Translations under genes and position numbers: made by a program | Notes under the pieces: model-generated | Seen by the model: only the letters and a program-made list of their open reading frames with translations | Databases searched by the model: none | Told to the model about the DNA's origin: nothing | Assembly (NCBI RefSeq): GCF_900188165.1 | Contig: NZ_FZOS01000011.1 | Coordinates: forward strand, 60,959-124,958 | Direction: 5' to 3' | Source of the DNA: Edaphosphingomonas laterariae | GTDB lineage: Bacteria; Pseudomonadota; Alphaproteobacteria; Sphingomonadales; Sphingomonadaceae | DNA length: 64,000 nucleotides | In this document: positions 1-8,622 of the stretch, one piece after another | Position numbering within the stretch: position 1 is the first letter of the stretch | Layout: every line of letters starts with the position of its first letter

Positions 1-278
1 GCGGCCAGGTGGGCGAGCAGGCCGATGGCTATATGGGCATCGCCAAGCCGGTGGGCGGCGACATCCGTTCGGCGGTGGAGGCGCTCAACATCAAGCGGCG
101 CGCGGCCTATACCGATCAGGCGGCCAAGCATGGCGTGGCGCTGCGCGAATGGGCGGCGACGATCGGCTGCCAGACGCTGCGCAACCGCGTGAAGCCGGGC
201 CAGGCCTATCTGCTGCCCGATGGCGTGTGGCGGGTGAAGGATGCCAGCCCGATCGCGCTGCCGGGCAACTGCGGCTGA
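1..278 (+). CDS. YdbL-family (DUF1318) protein, 5' end missing
   Basis: The reading frame is open from the window edge, so the start codon and signal peptide lie outside. The visible 90 or so residues begin with a GQVGEQADGYMG stretch followed by an Ile-rich helix-forming segment and a C-terminal half with the pattern RVKPGQAYLLPDGVW. Both are typical of the YdbL/DUF1318 family, small periplasmic proteins usually encoded with the YnbE lipoprotein and the large YdbH protein. The function is not established. It is followed by about 120 nt containing the atp operon promoter, so it is probably the last gene of its own operon. Family assignment is by recalled motif only. Confidence 0.7.
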   Translation, partial: GQVGEQADGYMGIAKPVGGDIRSAVEALNIKRRAAYTDQAAKHGVALREWAATIGCQTLRNRVKPGQAYLLPDGVWRVKDASPIALPGNCG

Positions 279-305
279 TCGGCAAGCGAAGGCGCACCCC
301 CGCGG

Positions 306-334
306 TTGACTTGGGCGACCCCCCTTCCTAAAGG
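306..334 (+). promoter_or_regulatory. Sigma-70-type promoter of the atp F0 operon
   Basis: TTGACT (306-311) and TAAAGG (329-334) are separated by exactly 17 nt and lie about 65 nt upstream of the atpI start. The -35 box matches the consensus at five of six bases. This is the only good hexamer pair between the preceding gene and atpI, so it is inferred to drive the whole F0 operon. Confidence 0.65.
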
Positions 335-400
335 GGCCTCGCCTTGGCGGGGTCGCTCGTCGGCATGTCTGTCGCGCGCTCCGAAGGGAGAGGGGATGAC

Positions 401-721
401 ATGGCGAAGGACGAACCCGGGCAGGATCCGCCCAGTGTCGAAGACGCGCGGCTCACATCGCTGCAACAGCGATTGAAAGCTGCCGCGGAAGCGGAACGGG
501 ACAGGACCGCCACCAAGCAGGCGAAGCCCGGAAAGGGCTATTCCCAAGGGAATCGCGTGCTGGCGGAACTGATAGCGGGGCCTGCGGTGGGCGCACTGGT
601 CGGCTGGGTCTTGGACCGCTGGCTGGGCACCACGCCTTGGATACTGTTGGCGATGCTGTTCCTCGGAATCGGTGTCGGCTTCAGGAATATCATACGGATT
701 TCAAACGAGCGCCCGGAGTGA
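401..721 (+). CDS. atpI: ATP synthase subunit I (AtpI)
   Basis: This is a 106-residue protein with a charged N-terminal half (KDEPGQDPPSVEDARLTSLQQ) and two hydrophobic helices near residues 55-75 and 80-100. The GPAVGALVGWVLDRWLGTTP segment is characteristic of the AtpI/gene1 family, which assists assembly of the c ring or Mg2+ handling and is not part of the finished enzyme. The start at 401 is preceded by GGGAGAGGGG at 386-395. A longer in-frame start at 344 is possible but would add an unrelated leader. It is the first gene of the F0 operon. Confidence 0.88.
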   Translation: MAKDEPGQDPPSVEDARLTSLQQRLKAAAEAERDRTATKQAKPGKGYSQGNRVLAELIAGPAVGALVGWVLDRWLGTTPWILLAMLFLGIGVGFRNIIRISNERPE

Positions 722-755
722 TTCGGGCGCTTGGCGCATAAACAGGGGCCAAGCG

Positions 756-1544
756 GTGGCGGCAGAAGGCGGCAAGATCGATCCGATGCACCAGTTCCTG
801 ATCGAACCTTTGTTCGGTCGGACCTGGGAGATCGCGGGCTATAATATCGCGTTCACCAATTCGGCGCTGTTCATGGTGGTTACCCTGGCGCTGATCTGGG
901 TGTTCATGCTTGGCGGCATGAAGCGTGCGCTGATCCCCGGCCGCTGGCAGGCCGCGGTGGAAGGTTTCACCGGCTTCATTTCGAACATGATGCACGCGAA
1001 CATCGGCCCGAAGGGCAAGGCGTTCACGCCTTATGTGTTCTCGCTGTTCATGTTCATCCTCGTCGCCAACCTGGTCGGCATGATGCCGATCGGCATCGTC
1101 CCCGGGCTCCACGCCTTCACGGTGACGAGCCACCTGACGGTCACCGGCGTTCTGGCGATCATCAGCTTCTCGATCGTGCTGATCGTCGGCTTCGCGAAGC
1201 ATGGCCTGCACTTCTTCTCGCTGTTCATCCCGCACGGCACCCCCGTGCCGATGATTCCGCTGATCTTCCTGATCGAGCTGTTCTCGTTCCTGATCCGCCC
1301 CTTCTCGCTCGGTCTGCGACTGTTCGTGGCGATGACGGCGGGGCACATCCTGCTCAAGGTTCTCGCCGGCTTCGTGATCAACGGGCTGAACGCGGGTGCC
1401 GGTATCGCGGCGATCGTTTCGCTGCCCAGTTTCATCCTGATGATCGGTATCACCCTGCTCGAACTGCTGGTGTGCGCGATCCAGGCCTATGTCTTTGCAC
1501 TGCTCACGTCGCTCTACCTGAACGACGCGATCAACCTGCACTGA
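756..1544 (+). CDS. atpB: ATP synthase F0 subunit a
   Basis: A 262-residue polytopic membrane protein forming the stator half-channels for protons in F0. The C-terminal SLGLRLFVAMTAGH motif carries the essential arginine (about residue 188) that faces the c-ring glutamate, and RPFSLGLRL is the family signature. I chose the GTG at 756, preceded by AGGGG, because it gives the N-terminus AAEGGKIDPMHQF seen in related alphaproteobacterial subunits. The frame is open further upstream, but that part overlaps atpI. It lies 34 nt after atpI and upstream of atpE. Confidence 0.95.
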   Translation: MAAEGGKIDPMHQFLIEPLFGRTWEIAGYNIAFTNSALFMVVTLALIWVFMLGGMKRALIPGRWQAAVEGFTGFISNMMHANIGPKGKAFTPYVFSLFMFILVANLVGMMPIGIVPGLHAFTVTSHLTVTGVLAIISFSIVLIVGFAKHGLHFFSLFIPHGTPVPMIPLIFLIELFSFLIRPFSLGLRLFVAMTAGHILLKVLAGFVINGLNAGAGIAAIVSLPSFILMIGITLLELLVCAIQAYVFALLTSLYLNDAINLH

Positions 1545-1587
1545 GTTTGTTCTTAACCTTCTAACGATTTCGACAAGGGAGTTTATC

Positions 1588-1815
1588 ATGGACGCAGAAG
1601 CCGCGAAGCTGGTTGGTGCCGGTCTGGCCGCGATCGGTGTGGGCCTCGCCGCGCTCGGCGTGGGTAACGTCTTCGGCTCGTTCCTCGAGAGCGCGCTGCG
1701 CAACCCGGCCGCTGCCGACGGCCAGCAGGGCCGCCTGTTCATCGGCTTCGCCGCCGCCGAACTTCTCGGCCTGCTGGCGTTCGTCGTTGCGATGATCCTG
1801 CTGTTCGTCGCCTAA
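1588..1815 (+). CDS. atpE: ATP synthase F0 subunit c
   Basis: A 75-residue hairpin protein of two transmembrane helices joined by the polar loop ESALRNPAAADGQ, which contacts the F1 stalk. The proton-carrying acidic residue is Glu58 in GFAAAELLGLLAF. The first helix is Gly/Ala-rich (GAGLAAIGVGLAALGVG), as needed for tight ring packing. A good ribosome site (AAGGGAG) precedes the ATG. The short intergenic regions on both sides may help set its high dose, because subunit c is needed in about 10-15 copies. Confidence 0.97.
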   Translation: MDAEAAKLVGAGLAAIGVGLAALGVGNVFGSFLESALRNPAAADGQQGRLFIGFAAAELLGLLAFVVAMILLFVA

Positions 1816-1825
1816 CAGACTGTCC

Positions 1826-1847
1826 GGGGCCGGACCCGTCCGGCCCC
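1826..1847 (+). terminator. Perfect hairpin between atpE and atpF' (possible partial terminator or mRNA stabiliser)
   Basis: Ten-base arms, GGGGCCGGAC and GTCCGGCCCC, are separated by only two bases and start 11 nt after the atpE stop. The hairpin is followed by TCCCAATTTT rather than a full T tract. That fits an attenuating or 3'-end-protecting structure inside the operon rather than a full stop. Confidence 0.5.
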
Positions 1848-1872
1848 TCCCAATTTTCGAGCGGGATTTCCC

Positions 1873-2367
1873 ATGCCTCAGATCGCCCAGATTCTTGAGA
1901 CCTATGCGTCCCAGATCTTCTGGCTGCTCATCGTTTTCGGCCTGATCTACTTCGGTATCGGCAAGGCGATGCTGCCCAAGATCGAGGCGACCGTGGAAGC
2001 CCGTGACCGCAAGATCGCCGACGATCTCGAGGCGGCCAAGAAGGCGCATGCCGACGCGGACCAGACCGAAGAGGACTATCGCGCCAAGATCGACGCTGCC
2101 CGCGCCGCCGCGCAGAAGGCGACGCAGGAAGCCAAGGCGGCTTCCGCCGTCGAGGCGGAACAGCGCGTCAAGGCCGCCGACACGGAGCTTGCCGCCAAAA
2201 CCGCCGATGCGGATGCCCGCATCGCGGCCGCCCAGGCACAGGCGCTTGCCGGGATCGAGGACGTCGCCGCCGATGCGGCGCAGGAGATCGTTTCCAAGGT
2301 CTCGGGCGTGGCGGTCAGCCGCGATCAGGCCGCCAGCGCGGTGAAGGCCGCCCTGGCCAATGGCTGA
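1873..2367 (+). CDS. atpF': ATP synthase F0 subunit b' (second b-type subunit)
   Basis: A 164-residue protein with one N-terminal membrane helix (about residues 12-32, IFWLLIVFGLIYFGIG) followed by a long Ala/Lys/Glu-rich helix that forms half of the peripheral stalk. Alphaproteobacteria and cyanobacteria typically have two diverged b subunits (b and b') forming a heterodimer, and this is the first of the pair. The KAMLPKIEATVEARDRKIADDLEAA segment is typical of b'. Its end overlaps the possible early start of atpF. Names used in databases vary (atpG, atpX, atpF2). Confidence 0.92.
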   Translation: MPQIAQILETYASQIFWLLIVFGLIYFGIGKAMLPKIEATVEARDRKIADDLEAAKKAHADADQTEEDYRAKIDAARAAAQKATQEAKAASAVEAEQRVKAADTELAAKTADADARIAAAQAQALAGIEDVAADAAQEIVSKVSGVAVSRDQAASAVKAALANG

Positions 2368-2380
2368 GGAGGCACACACC

Positions 2381-2998
2381 ATGGCGCAGGACGCCGGCTC
2401 CGAACTCGTGGCCGATAACCTCGCTCACGCCGCCGAACTGCACGGCAACACCACGGCTGCGCTGGCGCATGAAGGTGCCGCTGCCGAACATCATGTCGAT
2501 CCCACGGCGCTTGGCATGAATGCCACGGCGTGGGTGGCGCTGGCGATGATCGTCGTCATCGTCCTGATGGTCTGGAAGAAGGTGCCGGCGCTGATCGGCG
2601 GCGCGCTCGACAAGAAGATCGCGTCGATCCGCGTGCAGCTGGACGAAGCTTCGCGCCTGCGGGCCGAAGCCGAGGCGCTGAAGGCCGAATATGAGCGCAA
2701 GGCCGCCGCGGCCGCCAGCGAGGCGGATGCGATGATCGCCCACGCCCGTGACGAGGCCGAAGGCATCGTCGCCAAGGCGAAGGCCGATGCGAGCGCGCTG
2801 ATCGAACGTCGCGGCAAGATGGCCGAGGACAAGATCGCCGCGGCCGAACGCACGGCGATCGCCGAGGTCCGTGCCAAGGCCGCTGCCGCCGCGTCTGCCG
2901 CTGCGGCGGAGTTGATTGCCAAGGGCCATGACGCTGCCGCCGATAAGGCGCTCGTCGACCAGACGATCGCGGGGATCGGTTCGGCCCGCCTGAACTGA
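2381..2998 (+). CDS. atpF: ATP synthase F0 subunit b
   Basis: This b subunit has a roughly 40-residue soluble N-terminal extension (rich in Ala, His and Glu), one membrane helix (NATAWVALAMIVVIVLMVW) and a long charged Ala-rich coiled helix that binds F1 through delta. The ATG at 2381 is preceded by GAGGAGG (2366-2372) at good spacing. An in-frame ATG at 2360, overlapping the previous stop region, would add seven residues and cannot be excluded. It is the last gene of the operon, with a strong terminator 19 nt later. F1 genes are not in the window, as is usual when F0 and F1 operons are separate. Confidence 0.92.
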   Translation: MAQDAGSELVADNLAHAAELHGNTTAALAHEGAAAEHHVDPTALGMNATAWVALAMIVVIVLMVWKKVPALIGGALDKKIASIRVQLDEASRLRAEAEALKAEYERKAAAAASEADAMIAHARDEAEGIVAKAKADASALIERRGKMAEDKIAAAERTAIAEVRAKAAAAASAAAAELIAKGHDAAADKALVDQTIAGIGSARLN

Positions 2999-3016
2999 TC
3001 GTACAAGCCTGCGAAC

Positions 3017-3062
3017 AAAGGAAACGCCGCTCCGGTCCAGTACCGGGGCGGCGTTTCCTTTT
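3017..3062. terminator. Bidirectional Rho-independent terminator after the atp operon
   Basis: Arms AAAGGAAACGCCGC (3017-3030) and GCGGCGTTTCCTTT (3049-3062) are perfectly complementary and have A and T runs at the outer edges. The structure can terminate both the atp operon and the convergent oxidoreductase gene. Confidence 0.85.
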
Positions 3063-3089
3063 GTGGTTTCGTGGGTGGACGCGAGGCCG

Positions 3090-4079
3090 TCAGAGTCGGA
3101 CGAGCATCTTGCCCGTGTTGCCGCCGCTGAACAGCGCGCGGAACGCATCGGGCGTGGCTTCCAGCCCGTCGCGCACCGTTTCGGGGCTCTTGAGCTTGCC
3201 GGCGGCGGCCCAGCCGCCCATTTCGGCATGGAACTCGGCCATGCGGTGGAAGAAATCCATGACGATGAAGCCCTGCAGGCGCAGGCGCGCGCCGACGATG
3301 CGCATGGCGTAGCGCAGCGACAGCGGTTCCAGGGAATTATAGCTTTCGATCATGCCGCACATCGCGAAGCGGGCATTGTCGCGGGCCAGCGCCAGCGCGG
3401 CATCGAGATGATCGCCGCCGACATTGTCGAAATAGACGTCGATGCCCTGCGGCGCGGCGGCGTTGAGCTTGGAGATCAGCGAGCCTTCGGCCTTGTAGTC
3501 GATCGCCGCATCGGCACCGAGATCGCGGACCAGCGCGCATTTGTCCGCGCCGCCGGCCGATCCGACCACCGTCATGCCCTTGAGCTTGGCGATCTGCACC
3601 ACGGCCGACCCCACGGCACCGGCGGCGGCCGATACGAACACGGTTTCGCCGGCCTTGGCCTCGGCCACCGAAAGCAGGCCGAAATAAGCGGTCATGCCCG
3701 GCATGCCGAGCAGGCCGAGGAACAGTTGATCGGGCGCGCCGCCGGCGGGCAGCTTGGTGAATTCTTTCGCCGGGCCGGTCGCCACGTCGCGCCAGCCGAG
3801 CATGTGGAGCACCCGATCGCCCGGCGCGAATCCTTCCGCCCGCGATTCTTCGACCACGCCCACCGCGCCGCCGCCGAGCGGCTCGTTGAGGTTGAACGGC
3901 GGCACATAGCTTTTCACGTCGTTCATCCGGCCGCGCATATAGGGGTCGACCGAAAGCCAGCTGTTGCGGACGCGGACTTCGCCGTCGGCCAGCGGCGCAT
4001 CGGCAATGTCGACCAGTTCGAAATGCTCTGGGCCGGGCAGGCCGGCGGGACGTGATTTCAGGCTCCAGGCGCGTGCCAT
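3090..4079 (-). CDS. MDR-superfamily NADPH-dependent oxidoreductase (CurA / prostaglandin-reductase-like)
   Basis: A 329-residue zinc-independent medium-chain reductase. The N-terminal half has RVRNSWLSVDPYMRGRMND, a hallmark of the leukotriene B4 12-hydroxydehydrogenase / CurA group, which reduces the C=C bond of alpha,beta-unsaturated ketones. The cofactor fold shows AAAGAVGSAVVQIAKLKG and the typical VDVYFDNVGGDHLDAAL. The start at 4079 follows GGAGGATTGCC. An upstream in-frame ATG would add 19 unrelated residues. It stands alone between the atp operon and recO. The substrate is unknown. Confidence 0.85.
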   Translation of the reverse strand: MARAWSLKSRPAGLPGPEHFELVDIADAPLADGEVRVRNSWLSVDPYMRGRMNDVKSYVPPFNLNEPLGGGAVGVVEESRAEGFAPGDRVLHMLGWRDVATGPAKEFTKLPAGGAPDQLFLGLLGMPGMTAYFGLLSVAEAKAGETVFVSAAAGAVGSAVVQIAKLKGMTVVGSAGGADKCALVRDLGADAAIDYKAEGSLISKLNAAAPQGIDVYFDNVGGDHLDAALALARDNARFAMCGMIESYNSLEPLSLRYAMRIVGARLRLQGFIVMDFFHRMAEFHAEMGGWAAAGKLKSPETVRDGLEATPDAFRALFSGGNTGKMLVRL

Positions 4080-4139
4080 GGCAATCCTCCATGCTGTGTT
4101 TGCGATGGAGCCTAACCGCGAACGCGGGTTCCGCAAGCG

Positions 4140-4871
4140 TCAACTCAGCCGCTTGATCCGATCGATCAGGCGTTCGCGCGCGGCGAGCAGGGGCGCGCGG
4201 CGATCGATCAGCACGTCGCGGCCAAGGAAATGGCCGGTCAGCTTCAGCCCGTCATGGATATCCGCCCAGTCGCGCGCCGGGCCGCCGGTGGCCATGAACG
4301 GGGGCAGGTGCAGCAGGCGATCGCGATAATCCTGCCCGGCCACGCGACTGACCGCGCGGCCGCTTTTGGGGCTGACATAGATCAGGTCGTCGCGCGCATC
4401 GGTGACGGCGCAGGCGGACAGATCCAGCCCGAAGCCGATTTCGCCCAGCAGCAGCAATTCATAGAGCACGAGCGCCGAGCCCCAGCCGCGCGCCGACGGC
4501 GCGGCCTCGATCGCCGCGATCAGGCCGTCGAGTGCGACGTGGAGCGTGGGGAAGGGCTGGCCTTCGGGAAGCGTGGCGGCGGTGAGCGCCGTCGCCCATT
4601 CGATCGCGGCGGCGGCCAGGGGTTCACCCAGCAATCCCGCGCGGCTGTGGACCAGTTCCACGGTCAACTGGGCCAGCTGGTCCTCGCTCCGCGCGCGGAA
4701 TTCGGCCTGCACGATATTGCCGGGCAGCAGCACGGGCTTCAGACGGCGGGATCGCCCGCCCCGCACATAGCCGGGCAGCAACCCATCCTCGGGCGTCATC
4801 AGCCGCGCGACGGCGCCATGTTCGCCATGGGCAAGGACGGCGCAGACGATGGCGGTGGCGCTGAGGTGCAT
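4140..4871 (-). CDS. recO: DNA repair protein RecO
   Basis: A 243-residue protein with an N-terminal OB fold (about residues 1-75, including [27 protein letters not shown]) and a C-terminal helical domain ([22 protein letters not shown]). RecO acts with RecR to load RecA on SSB-coated single-stranded DNA in the RecF pathway. The zinc-finger cysteines seen in some RecO proteins are reduced to a single Cys here. The upstream flank carries a copy of the 105-bp palindromic repeat, and the gene is transcribed away from it. Confidence 0.93.
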   Translation of the reverse strand: MHLSATAIVCAVLAHGEHGAVARLMTPEDGLLPGYVRGGRSRRLKPVLLPGNIVQAEFRARSEDQLAQLTVELVHSRAGLLGEPLAAAAIEWATALTAATLPEGQPFPTLHVALDGLIAAIEAAPSARGWGSALVLYELLLLGEIGFGLDLSACAVTDARDDLIYVSPKSGRAVSRVAGQDYRDRLLHLPPFMATGGPARDWADIHDGLKLTGHFLGRDVLIDRRAPLLAARERLIDRIKRLS

Positions 4872-4881
4872 AAGGGGACGT

Positions 4882-4986
4882 TAGAGCGCTTTCCAAGCAG
4901 GTGGAATCACCTGCTGACTCGGAAAGCGCGGCAAACAAAAAGCCTAGAGCATTCGAGCCGACGCAGTCGGATCGGAAACTGCTCTA
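4882..4986. repeat. 105-bp structured palindromic repeat, copy A
   Basis: The element begins TAGAGCGCTTTCC and ends GGAAACTGCTCTA, so its ends are imperfect inverted repeats. Inside are an AGCAGGTG / CACCTGCT hairpin and a CCGAC / GTCGG hairpin. It matches copies at 8518, 27930 and 42148 across its length, in inverted orientation relative to 27930 and 42148. Unlike the other copies it is not joined to a stop codon; it lies upstream of recO. Confidence 0.9.
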
Positions 4987-5093
4987 GTGTGGACCGGGAT
5001 GAATCGCTACGACTCGACGTGCCATTCCGGGCCAAACTGACGAGCGCCGGCACCGACTGCCGCTTGGCCCGTTATCGGTGGTTGCGGCGATGG

Positions 5094-5114
5094 ATGCTGA
5101 AACAGGTTCAGCAT
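5094..5114. repeat. Short hairpin downstream of uvrC
   Basis: ATGCTGAA and TTCAGCAT are perfect 8-bp arms around a 5-nt loop, 28 nt beyond the uvrC stop. There is no T tract, so it may be a weak terminator, a 3' stability element or a common intergenic repeat. The rest of 4987-5141 shows nothing I recognise. Confidence 0.4.
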
Positions 5115-5141
5115 GACCTCCCGGTTGGAAGCCGCCGGTGC

Positions 5142-7076
5142 TCACGCCTCGGGATGATAGAAATCCCAGATCGCGCGCGCCATCGCCTTCGACACGCCGG
5201 GCGCGCGTTCCAGATCTTCGAGCGCCGCGCCGCGCACCGCCTTGGCGGTGCCGAAGTGCATCAGCAGCGCCTTCTTGCGCGCCGGGCCGATGCCGGGGAC
5301 TTCGTCCAGCGGGCTGGCGGTGAAGGCCTTGGCGCGCTTCGCCCGATGCGCGCCGATGGCGAAGCGGTGCGCCTCGTCGCGGATGCGCTGCAGGTAGAAA
5401 AGCGTCGGTGAATTGAGCGGCAGCATGGATTCGCGACCATCGGGCAGATGGAAATGTTCGCGCCCGGCATTGCGGTCCGGCCCCTTGGAGATGCCGACCA
5501 CCGGCACGTCCTCGACCCCCGATTCCTGCAGCACGCGGCACACGGCCGATACCTGCCCCTTGCCGCCGTCGATCAGCAGCAGATCGGGCCATTCGCCGCC
5601 GGTGCGATCGGGGTCTTCTTTTTCCAGCCGCGCGAAGCGGCGTTCGAGCACTTCGCGCATCATCGCGAAATCGTCGCCCGCCGTCGTTTCAGGGCGCTTG
5701 ATGTTGAACTTGCGATACTGGCTCTTGCGGAAGCCTTCCGGCCCCGCGACGATCATCGCGCCCACCATGTTGGTGCCCATGATGTGGCTGTTGTCGTACA
5801 CCTCGATGCGGTTCGGCGGCTCGTCCAGTTCGAACAGATCGGCGATTTCCTGGAAGATGCGGCCCTGCGTGGTCGATTCGGCCAGCCGGCGGTCGATCGC
5901 TTCTTCGGCATTGCGGCGCGCCTGTTCCATCAGCTTGCGCTGTTCGCCACGCTGCGGAACCTTGAGCGTCACCTTGCGCCCGGCGCGCTCGGACAAGGCC
6001 TCCTCGATCAGCCCGGTCTCGTCGGCCAGCGACCGATCGATCAGCACCAGCCGCGCCGGCGGCACGTCCTCGTAAAACTGCATCAGGAAGCTTTCCAGCA
6101 CCTCGCCCTCGGGCACGTCGGCGGTGTGCGCGGGGAAGAAGCTGCGATGCCCCCAATTCTGCCCGCCCCGGATGAAGAAGGCCTGGATGCCGATCAGCCC
6201 CTGCTTGGCGGCCAGCGCGAACACGTCGGCATCGCCCACGCCTTCGGCATTGATCGCCTGGGCGGACTGGATGAAGGTGAGCGCGCGCAGGCGATCGCGG
6301 TAGACGGCGGCCAGTTCGAAATCCATCGCGTCCGCCGCGGCGGTCATCGCCTCGCCCAGCTTCTTCTGCACCTCGGTCGACTTGCCGGCCAGAAACGCCT
6401 TCGCGTCGTCCACCAGTTCGGCATAATCGTCGGCCGTGATCCGATCGACGCACGGCGCCGAACAACGCTTGATCTGGAAGAGCAGGCAGGGCCGATCGCG
6501 ATTGGCGAAGAAGCTGTCGGTGCAGCTTCGCAGCAGGAACAGCTTTTGCAGCGCGTTGAGCGTGCGCGTGACGGAGCCGGCGCTGGCGAACGGGCCGTAA
6601 TATTGCCCCTTGGCCCGCCGCGCGCCGCGATGCTTCTGCACGCGCGGAAAGGCGTGATCCTCGCGCAGCAGGATGAAGGGGAAGCTTTTGTCGTCGCGCA
6701 GCAGCACGTTGTAGGGCGGGCGATAACGCTTGATCAGCTGCGCTTCGAGCAGCAGCGCCTCCGCCTCGGTATTGGTGGTGACGATCGTCATCGACCGCGT
6801 TTGCGCCACCATCCGCTGCAGCCGCCGGGGCAGGCGGGCGACCTGGGTATAGTTGGTGACCCGGTTCTTCAGCGCGCGCGCCTTGCCGACATAGAGCACA
6901 TCGCCCTTGGTATCGTGCATGCGATAGACGCCCGGCCGCACGGGAAGCGTTTTCAGCACGTTGCGGATCGCGGCCACGCCGGCTTCCAGATCGGGCTTGT
7001 CCGATCCGCGCACGGTGTAGACGGATTTTTCTTCGTTGAAGCGGTCGGTCGGCTGATCGGTTGGTTGGTTGGTCAC
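5142..7076 (-). CDS. uvrC: Excinuclease ABC subunit C
   Basis: A 644-residue UvrC, the nuclease that cuts on both sides of a lesion after UvrA and UvrB have located it. The N-terminal GIY-YIG nuclease domain is seen in RPGVYRMHDTKGDVLYVGKA. A UVR motif (about residues 215-245, DFELAAVYRDRLRAL) binds UvrB. The RNase H-like nuclease shows IEVYDNSHIMGTNMVGAM and LLLIDGGKGQ. Tandem helix-hairpin-helix motifs end the protein (EVPGIGPARKKALL and APGVSKAMARAI). The length is usual. The extreme N-terminus (about 25 residues, Thr/Asp/Gln-rich) is not conserved, so a slightly later start is possible. Confidence 0.96.
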   Translation of the reverse strand: MTNQPTDQPTDRFNEEKSVYTVRGSDKPDLEAGVAAIRNVLKTLPVRPGVYRMHDTKGDVLYVGKARALKNRVTNYTQVARLPRRLQRMVAQTRSMTIVTTNTEAEALLLEAQLIKRYRPPYNVLLRDDKSFPFILLREDHAFPRVQKHRGARRAKGQYYGPFASAGSVTRTLNALQKLFLLRSCTDSFFANRDRPCLLFQIKRCSAPCVDRITADDYAELVDDAKAFLAGKSTEVQKKLGEAMTAAADAMDFELAAVYRDRLRALTFIQSAQAINAEGVGDADVFALAAKQGLIGIQAFFIRGGQNWGHRSFFPAHTADVPEGEVLESFLMQFYEDVPPARLVLIDRSLADETGLIEEALSERAGRKVTLKVPQRGEQRKLMEQARRNAEEAIDRRLAESTTQGRIFQEIADLFELDEPPNRIEVYDNSHIMGTNMVGAMIVAGPEGFRKSQYRKFNIKRPETTAGDDFAMMREVLERRFARLEKEDPDRTGGEWPDLLLIDGGKGQVSAVCRVLQESGVEDVPVVGISKGPDRNAGREHFHLPDGRESMLPLNSPTLFYLQRIRDEAHRFAIGAHRAKRAKAFTASPLDEVPGIGPARKKALLMHFGTAKAVRGAALEDLERAPGVSKAMARAIWDFYHPEA

Positions 7077-7117
7077 TGGCCGGATTTAGGACGTGGCCGG
7101 CCGTGGCGCCAGCGGCT

Positions 7118-7405
7118 TCAGGCGATGGCGGGGTGGATGAAGGCGTCGAGCCCGTAAGCGGTGCCGACCAGCCCGCAGATCGCGGGCAGCGCCAGCGCGA
7201 GGAGCGCGCGGCTCATCCCCGGCAGCCCGCTATCGGCCAGCGGGCCACCCGTGCGCCACAGCGGCGGGAAAGCGACGATCGCGGAGAAGGCCATGCCCAG
7301 CAGAAGATTGCGCGGCACCCAAAGGCCAAGGCTGCTTCCCTGGCTGGCGGCGAAAACAATGCCGGCCAGCATCAGGAAAGACCAAAGCCACGCAACACAC
7401 TTCAT
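7118..7405 (-). CDS. Small hypothetical membrane protein
   Basis: A 95-residue protein with three predicted membrane segments (about residues 3-22, 31-50 and 66-86). I do not recognise a family. It lies 41 nt upstream of the uvrC start on the same strand, so the two may be co-transcribed. Codon usage is like that of its neighbours and no alternative frame looks better. Confidence 0.6.
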   Translation of the reverse strand: MKCVAWLWSFLMLAGIVFAASQGSSLGLWVPRNLLLGMAFSAIVAFPPLWRTGGPLADSGLPGMSRALLALALPAICGLVGTAYGLDAFIHPAIA

Positions 7406-7486
7406 GGCGCCGGTTTAGCGCCGATCACCTAAGAAGCCGTTTACGAGCCGTAACGAATTGATCGGGCGGGCTTTCCGGGCCGTGGT

Positions 7487-8443
7487 TCAGGCGACCGGGC
7501 CATGTTCGAAGCCAAGCCGGCCGGGCAATGCCACCGCTGTCGCGCCATCGCGCAGGGCGATTCCGGTGCCGGCCGTGAAGGCGCCGACCCGCGCGACTGG
7601 CAGGCCATGTTCGGCGGCGATCGCGCGGATCGCGGCTTCCGCCGATGGAGGGGCTGCGAACAAAAGCTCATAATCGTCGCCTGCCGTTGCGGCGGCGATC
7701 CGCGTGGGGCGATTGTCGGGCTGGATGGACAGAAGATCGTCGGACAAGGGAATGGCGGCGAGGTCCACGGCGATGGCCAGCCCGCTCGCCGTCGCCATCC
7801 GGCCGGCGTCGATCAGCAGCCCGTCCGATATGTCGGCCATGGCGGCGACGCTGGTTGCGATGGCCTGGCCAAAGGCGAGGCGCGGCTGCGGGCGGTGATA
7901 GCGGCGGAGCAGCGCGGCAGGGCCCGTGCGATCGCCCAGCGCGATGGCGAGGCCGAGGCCGGCATCGCCGATCGTTCCCGTGGCCCACAGATCGTCGCCC
8001 GCCCGCGCGCCCGCGCGCGAAGGCGCTCCGCCGGCGGGGGCCTGGCCGATCGCGGTCAGCCCCAGCGTGCGCGGCGCGCCGGCGGGCATCGCCACCGTGT
8101 CGCCGCCCAGCAGCGGCACGGCAAAGGCGCGGACGGCGTGATCCAGCCCGGCCGCGAAATCCGCGTCCCAGCCCGGTCCGCCGGCAAAGCCATAGCCCAT
8201 TAGCAGGCCGACCGGCACGGCGCCCTTGGCGGCCAGATCGGAAAGGTTCACCGCGACGAGCTTCCACGCCACATCCTGCGCGGTATCGCCGGGCAGGAAA
8301 TGCACGCCTTCGACCAGCATGTCGTGGGTCAGCACGATATCGCCGGACAGCGGCAGCACTGCGGCATCATCCGCCAGCCCGCGCGCGGCCGGGTGCGTGG
8401 CGATGGCGCGCAGGGCGGCGATGAAATCGGATTCGCGGGTCAT
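7487..8443 (-). CDS. thiL: Thiamine-monophosphate kinase
   Basis: A 318-residue ThiL, which phosphorylates thiamine monophosphate to the cofactor thiamine diphosphate with ATP. Metal and ATP contacts are visible as LADDAAVLPL and LTHDMLVEGVHF in the N-terminal part, KLVAVNLSDLAAKGA, ADISDGLLIDAGR and AGDDYELLFA. This order is diagnostic of the PurM/ThiL fold. The gene lies downstream of nusB on the same strand, separated by repeat copy B. The nusB-thiL neighbourhood is common in Proteobacteria. Confidence 0.94.
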   Translation of the reverse strand: MTRESDFIAALRAIATHPAARGLADDAAVLPLSGDIVLTHDMLVEGVHFLPGDTAQDVAWKLVAVNLSDLAAKGAVPVGLLMGYGFAGGPGWDADFAAGLDHAVRAFAVPLLGGDTVAMPAGAPRTLGLTAIGQAPAGGAPSRAGARAGDDLWATGTIGDAGLGLAIALGDRTGPAALLRRYHRPQPRLAFGQAIATSVAAMADISDGLLIDAGRMATASGLAIAVDLAAIPLSDDLLSIQPDNRPTRIAAATAGDDYELLFAAPPSAEAAIRAIAAEHGLPVARVGAFTAGTGIALRDGATAVALPGRLGFEHGPVA

Positions 8444-8517
8444 CTCGTCGGTCTAGCGCGCCCGCCCGCGAGGGGCGAGCGCCACCGGCGCGCGTTTAGA
8501 CCGACGGCGCGGCTGGT

Positions 8518-8622
8518 TAGAGCATTTTCCGATCCGACTGCGTCGGCTCGAATGCTCTAAACTTTTGGTTTACCGCGTTTTCCGAGTCAGCAGGTGATTC
8601 CACCTGCTTGGAAAACGCTCTA
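8518..8622. repeat. 105-bp structured palindromic repeat, copy B
   Basis: The ends are TAGAGCATTTTCC and GGAAAACGCTCTA, near-perfect 13-bp inverted repeats. Three internal hairpins are visible: CCGAC-TGC-GTCGG, TAAAC-TTTTG-GTTTA and AGCAGGTG-ATTC-CACCTGCT. The terminal CTA (8620-8622) is the complement of the TAG stop codon of nusB, so the element begins exactly at the gene end. Confidence 0.93.
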
